Of a stretch of DNA of 64,000 bases, positions 60,831 to 64,000 are shown piece after piece. This stretch comes from Thalassospira mesophila (GTDB lineage Bacteria; Pseudomonadota; Alphaproteobacteria; Rhodospirillales; Thalassospiraceae): positions 496,001 to 560,000 of the forward strand of contig NZ_JFKA01000002.1 in assembly GCF_002115755.1 (NCBI RefSeq), given 5' to 3'. Numbering within the stretch: the first letter of the stretch is position 1; each line of letters begins with the position of its first letter. The notes below the pieces were generated by a model. It searched no databases. It was not told the DNA's origin and was given only the letters and a program-made list of their open reading frames with translations. The position numbers were made by a program, and so were the translations under genes.

Positions 60831-62843
60831 ATGAAGCTTCGACTTTCAGGACAAATTGCCTTTTCCAATGCCATTATCGTTGTCATGCTTGTTGCGGTGG
60901 CGATTGGTATTGGTCTTGTCGATCTTGATGCCCGGCGCACCACGTCCGAGGCTGTGGAAATCGCATCTGTCACCACAACAGACATCCCCGTTCTGATCCA
61001 CAATATTTCCGACGCACGGTATAATGTCACGCTGGTGCAGCAGGGCTTGTCGGAAATTTCGGCATCGCGGGGCAAGGATGGCCTTGATGGCGGGTTTGAC
61101 AAGGCAGAACAGGCCGTTGCGGTTTTGAAAAAAGACCTGGAAGAAGCCCGTTCTGTTGCCACGCGTCTGGGGCAAAGCAAAATTGTTACCGCGCTGGACG
61201 GTGTATCGGCAGCGTTTCCGTCCTATTATGCCCAGGGCAAGGAAATGGCACAGGCCTATATCGATGGTGGTGCCGAACAGGGTAATCGTCTGCGGGTCAA
61301 GTTTGATGCCGAAGCCGACAAAATGACGGCTGCCTTATCTGCCATGGTTCTTGAAACGCAGGCCTATAGTGCCACCTCCGAAAATCACCTGTCAGACAAG
61401 CTTGACCAGCTTGATAAAAGCATCAGTCTTGTTTTTTATCTGACAACAATTGTCACGATTGCGGCGGTTTTTGTCTGCGGTGTGATTGCGCTGGTTATGC
61501 ATCGGCGTATCGGTGTGCCCCTGACCGGCATGGTGGACAATTTGCGCAAATTGTCCGAGGGGGATTTCGACGTTGTTGTGCCCCAGTCTGATCGCAGCGA
61601 CGAAATTGGCGATCTTAGCCGGGTGCTTGATGTTTTTCGCGCCACCGGCCTGCAGGCGAAACAATTGCGTAACCAGCAGGAAACCGATCGCATTACAGCC
61701 GAGAAAAATCGTCGGGATGCCCTGGTTGCGATGGCCGAAAAGGTTGAAAGTGAAACCGGGCGTGTGGTTGAAACCATTGCCGAGCAAACCGGAAACCTTG
61801 CCGTTGTCGCCAATCGCATGTCGGGGTCGGCCGATACCGTGCAAACCAACGCCAATTCGGTGGCCTCGGCCTCGCATCAGGCGCTGGCAACGGTCGAAGC
61901 CGTTGCCGGGGCGGGGGAAGAACTTAATTCCTCGTTGCTGGAAATTAACACCCAGATCGGCCACGCCAACCGGATTAACGCCGAAGCCGTTGCCGCGAGT
62001 AATGAAACCGAAGCCACCATTACCCGCCTGTCTGATACCGTAAATGGCATTAGCGAAGTGGTCGAACTGATTTCTGGCATTGCCGCCCAGACCAATCTTT
62101 TGGCCCTGAACGCCACAATCGAGGCCGCCCGTGCCGGCGAAGCGGGCAAAGGGTTTGCCGTGGTGGCCCAGGAAGTGAAAAACCTGGCGACCCAAACCGG
62201 CCGTTCAACCGATGAAATTACCCGCCAGATCGGCGAAATTCAGGCGGTTACCAAAACCGCGGTGCAGGCCGTCTCCCTTATTGCCGAGAAAATCCGCGAT
62301 ATCGACATGATATCAACCGCGATTGCCGCCGCCGTCGAAGAACAAAGTGCCGCCACCAGCGAAATTGCCCGCAATGTGACCGACAGTGCCTCGGCCTCGC
62401 GCGAGGTATCGGGAAAAATCGGCGAAGTTTCCGACGAAGCCGCCATCACCGGCCAACTTGCCAGCGAGGTTGGGGATCTGTCCAATCAGGTGGCCCATGC
62501 CGTGCGCGATCTGCGCAAGGTGCTGGTCGATGTTGTGCGCACCTCCACAAGCGACGTTGACCGCCGCCATGCCCCGCGTGTCAGGGTGGCAATCAAATCA
62601 AAGCTGCGCGTTGGCAGGGAAACATTTGACGCCGAAATTGAAAACCTGTCGGAAGGCGGTGCCATGGTAAAATTGGCCCGGCCCGTTTCCTACGGGACGC
62701 TGGTTGATCTTGATGTTCCTGCTGCCAAGGGCTGGGTCTCGGGGCGGGTCTGTGCGGTTAATGAAGATGAAATCAGCATCGAATTTAATACCGATGAAAA
62801 TACCCAGGTGGCCTTGAAACGGTTTGTCGATCACAGTCTTTAG
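60831..62843 (+). CDS. Methyl-accepting chemotaxis protein with C-terminal PilZ domain
   Basis: About 670 residues. Membrane helices lie at about 9-30 and 199-221, enclosing a helical periplasmic sensor. A HAMP domain follows, then the cytoplasmic signalling hairpin with [20 protein letters not shown] and [20 protein letters not shown] at its tip. The last 100 residues are a PilZ domain with RRHAPRVRV and [10 protein letters not shown], the c-di-GMP-binding motifs. ATG 60831 has GGGA nine bases upstream. It joins chemotaxis input to second-messenger level in one protein. Confidence 0.93.
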   Translation: MKLRLSGQIAFSNAIIVVMLVAVAIGIGLVDLDARRTTSEAVEIASVTTTDIPVLIHNISDARYNVTLVQQGLSEISASRGKDGLDGGFDKAEQAVAVLKKDLEEARSVATRLGQSKIVTALDGVSAAFPSYYAQGKEMAQAYIDGGAEQGNRLRVKFDAEADKMTAALSAMVLETQAYSATSENHLSDKLDQLDKSISLVFYLTTIVTIAAVFVCGVIALVMHRRIGVPLTGMVDNLRKLSEGDFDVVVPQSDRSDEIGDLSRVLDVFRATGLQAKQLRNQQETDRITAEKNRRDALVAMAEKVESETGRVVETIAEQTGNLAVVANRMSGSADTVQTNANSVASASHQALATVEAVAGAGEELNSSLLEINTQIGHANRINAEAVAASNETEATITRLSDTVNGISEVVELISGIAAQTNLLALNATIEAARAGEAGKGFAVVAQEVKNLATQTGRSTDEITRQIGEIQAVTKTAVQAVSLIAEKIRDIDMISTAIAAAVEEQSAATSEIARNVTDSASASREVSGKIGEVSDEAAITGQLASEVGDLSNQVAHAVRDLRKVLVDVVRTSTSDVDRRHAPRVRVAIKSKLRVGRETFDAEIENLSEGGAMVKLARPVSYGTLVDLDVPAAKGWVSGRVCAVNEDEISIEFNTDENTQVALKRFVDHSL

Positions 62844-63056
62844 GCAATTCCGGCAAATTTGCGCGGCCTTGTGCCCCTGTTTGTGTTCCTGTTTTTGTCT
62901 CTGTGCCATCGCGTTGCCGTGTTTGCGGTGTTCGATGATGTGCCATCGATGTGCCATCGGGTAGCGGGCTTGCCAAACTTGCTGGTAGCCAGTGGGGGCA
63001 ATTACAGCTAAAACTATAGGCTGTCGTAATAAGCTGTTGGTAATAAAGGCGGTGAC

Positions 63057-64000
63057 GTGCTGTTACGGGGGTTAATCCTTGCGGTAAGTGTGGCGTTTGT
63101 CGGTTTCATCTATGTCCTGATGCAGGTCATGGCAAAGGCGGGCATTGACGCACGGGTAATGTGGATCATTGGCGCAATGGTCACAGGGGTCGCTGTTTTG
63201 GCAGTAGCCATCCTGTCGGTGACGGCGCGCCGCCGCGATGGTGAGCGTGATCTCGCACCGCTTATGTCGGGCTTTGCCACATCGGATATTGGCATCGCCC
63301 TGATCGATGCCTATGGCCGTACCCTTTATGCCAACCCGGCCTTCTCGCAAAAACTGGGCATTGAACCCGGCGAAGACATGCTGGCCGCCCTTGAAAGCCG
63401 GTTAAGTTTCCTTGATCTTGATGGTGCTGATCTGGTTGATCTGCGCGCGCGTGCCATGCGCGGCGAGTCGGGCGAGGTTTATCTTGATAATGCGCTGGCC
63501 CGGTCTGCGGAGGCCACCGAAAAGGGTGCCCGCGCTGCCGATGCGTCTCCCAATGACGATGGCCCGACATCCTATATAGTATCCAGCGCGGATGGCGGCG
63601 AAGGCAGTGATGACGAACGCCGTTTGGCAGCACAGGCCACCACCGCAGGCAAAATCCTGCGTTTGTCCGTCACCCCGGCCAATGCCCGGCGCGGGCAAAT
63701 GTTATGGACTGTCGATGGTGTTGACCCTGCCAGCCGCACAGCCCTGGTGCTGGCACAGGGGCGGCAACTGGCCCTGCAGGATGCCACATCTGTTGCGGCC
63801 CATCTGGCCCCGGCGGACCTTCCCGACCAGATCGGCGGTATTTCATCGCATCTGGCAACCGGGTCCAAGGGGTTTGAACATGCCGATCTGATGATCGAAC
63901 GCCTGCCGGTCGGCGTGTTTGGCCTAGATGAAGATGGCCGTATTCTTTACGTCAATCAGCGCCTGGCAACGTGGCTGGGCGGCAAGCCCGAAGATTACGC
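63057..64000 (+). CDS. PAS-domain sensor kinase, N-terminal part (CckA-like), cut by window
   Basis: An open frame from GTG 63057 (AAAGGCGG upstream; stop codon at 63030) to the window end, at least 314 residues. It has two N-terminal membrane helices (about 4-25 and 38-60), a PAS-like region (IGIALIDAYGRTLYANPAFS) and the start of a second PAS (LPVGVFGLDEDGRILYVNQRL). This build and its place beside flhB recall CckA, the hybrid kinase that controls CtrA, but the kinase and receiver domains lie outside the window, so the name is tentative. Confidence 0.65.
   Translation, partial: MLLRGLILAVSVAFVGFIYVLMQVMAKAGIDARVMWIIGAMVTGVAVLAVAILSVTARRRDGERDLAPLMSGFATSDIGIALIDAYGRTLYANPAFSQKLGIEPGEDMLAALESRLSFLDLDGADLVDLRARAMRGESGEVYLDNALARSAEATEKGARAADASPNDDGPTSYIVSSADGGEGSDDERRLAAQATTAGKILRLSVTPANARRGQMLWTVDGVDPASRTALVLAQGRQLALQDATSVAAHLAPADLPDQIGGISSHLATGSKGFEHADLMIERLPVGVFGLDEDGRILYVNQRLATWLGGKPEDY

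Overview
The window is a chromosomal flagellar and motility locus of an alphaproteobacterium. The GC-rich codon use, the FliX/FlbD pair, the MotE-type motor chaperone, the alphaproteobacterial form of DksA and a CckA-like kinase at the right edge all point there. The gene content fits a Rhodospirillales-type marine genus such as Thalassospira, but that is inference from memory. I see no rRNA, tRNA, insertion sequence, CRISPR array or phage gene.

Layout. (1) 1-1853 (+): 3' part of fliI, then fliJ. (2) 1933-8234: a non-flagellar block holding terC and a YbaK-type deacylase (-), a YnjBCD-like ABC transporter and a 2OG-Fe(II) oxygenase (+), and a QueF-like T-fold protein without a visible catalytic site (-). 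(3) 8323-20083 (-): one long operon read from the right, fliF-fliH-fliN-motA-flbD-flhA-flhF-flhG-fliK-like. fliG, usually between fliF and fliH, is not there. (4) 20380-24665 (-): fliK-flgD-flgE behind a sigma-54-like promoter and ending in two hairpins. (5) 25233-30296 (-): fliD-fliS, flaG, flagellin and fliW. (6) 30394-36037 (-): flgI-flgJ-flgN-flgK-flgL, divergent from fliX and dksA (+, 36385-37396). (7) 37670-41438 (-): flgF-flgG-flgA-flgH. (8) 41980-53659 (+): fliL-fliM-DUF6468-like-motE-cheY-cheZ, a MotB-like gene, motB, a 1249-residue periplasmic repeat protein and a Sel1-repeat protein. (9) 53771-56592 (-): csrA, an FlhB C-domain protein, a small helical protein, fliO and fliP. (10) 56866-60516 (+): flgB-flgC-fliE-fliQ-fliR-flhB. 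(11) 60831-64000 (+): an MCP carrying a PilZ domain, and the start of a PAS sensor kinase.

How it works together. Export gate (FlhA, FlhB, FliO, FliP, FliQ, FliR), export ATPase (FliH, FliI, FliJ), MS ring (FliF), rod, P and L rings (FlgA, B, C, F, G, H, I, J, FliE), hook (FlgD, FlgE, FliK), junction and filament (FlgK, FlgL, FliD, flagellin, FliS), switch (FliM, FliN), stator (MotA, MotB and probable accessories) and polar-placement proteins (FlhF, FlhG) are encoded together. Six sites with exact GG-N10-GC spacing precede fliK, fliD, flgI, flgF, fliL and flgB. They match a sigma-54 regulon driven by FlbD and checked by FliX. A second, post-transcriptional layer is suggested by fliW next to flagellin and a long-tailed csrA in the same locus. 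The most unusual part is the motor region at 42560-52051: a MotB paralogue without the ion-carrying aspartate, MotE, a membrane coiled-coil protein and a giant periplasmic repeat protein next to motB.
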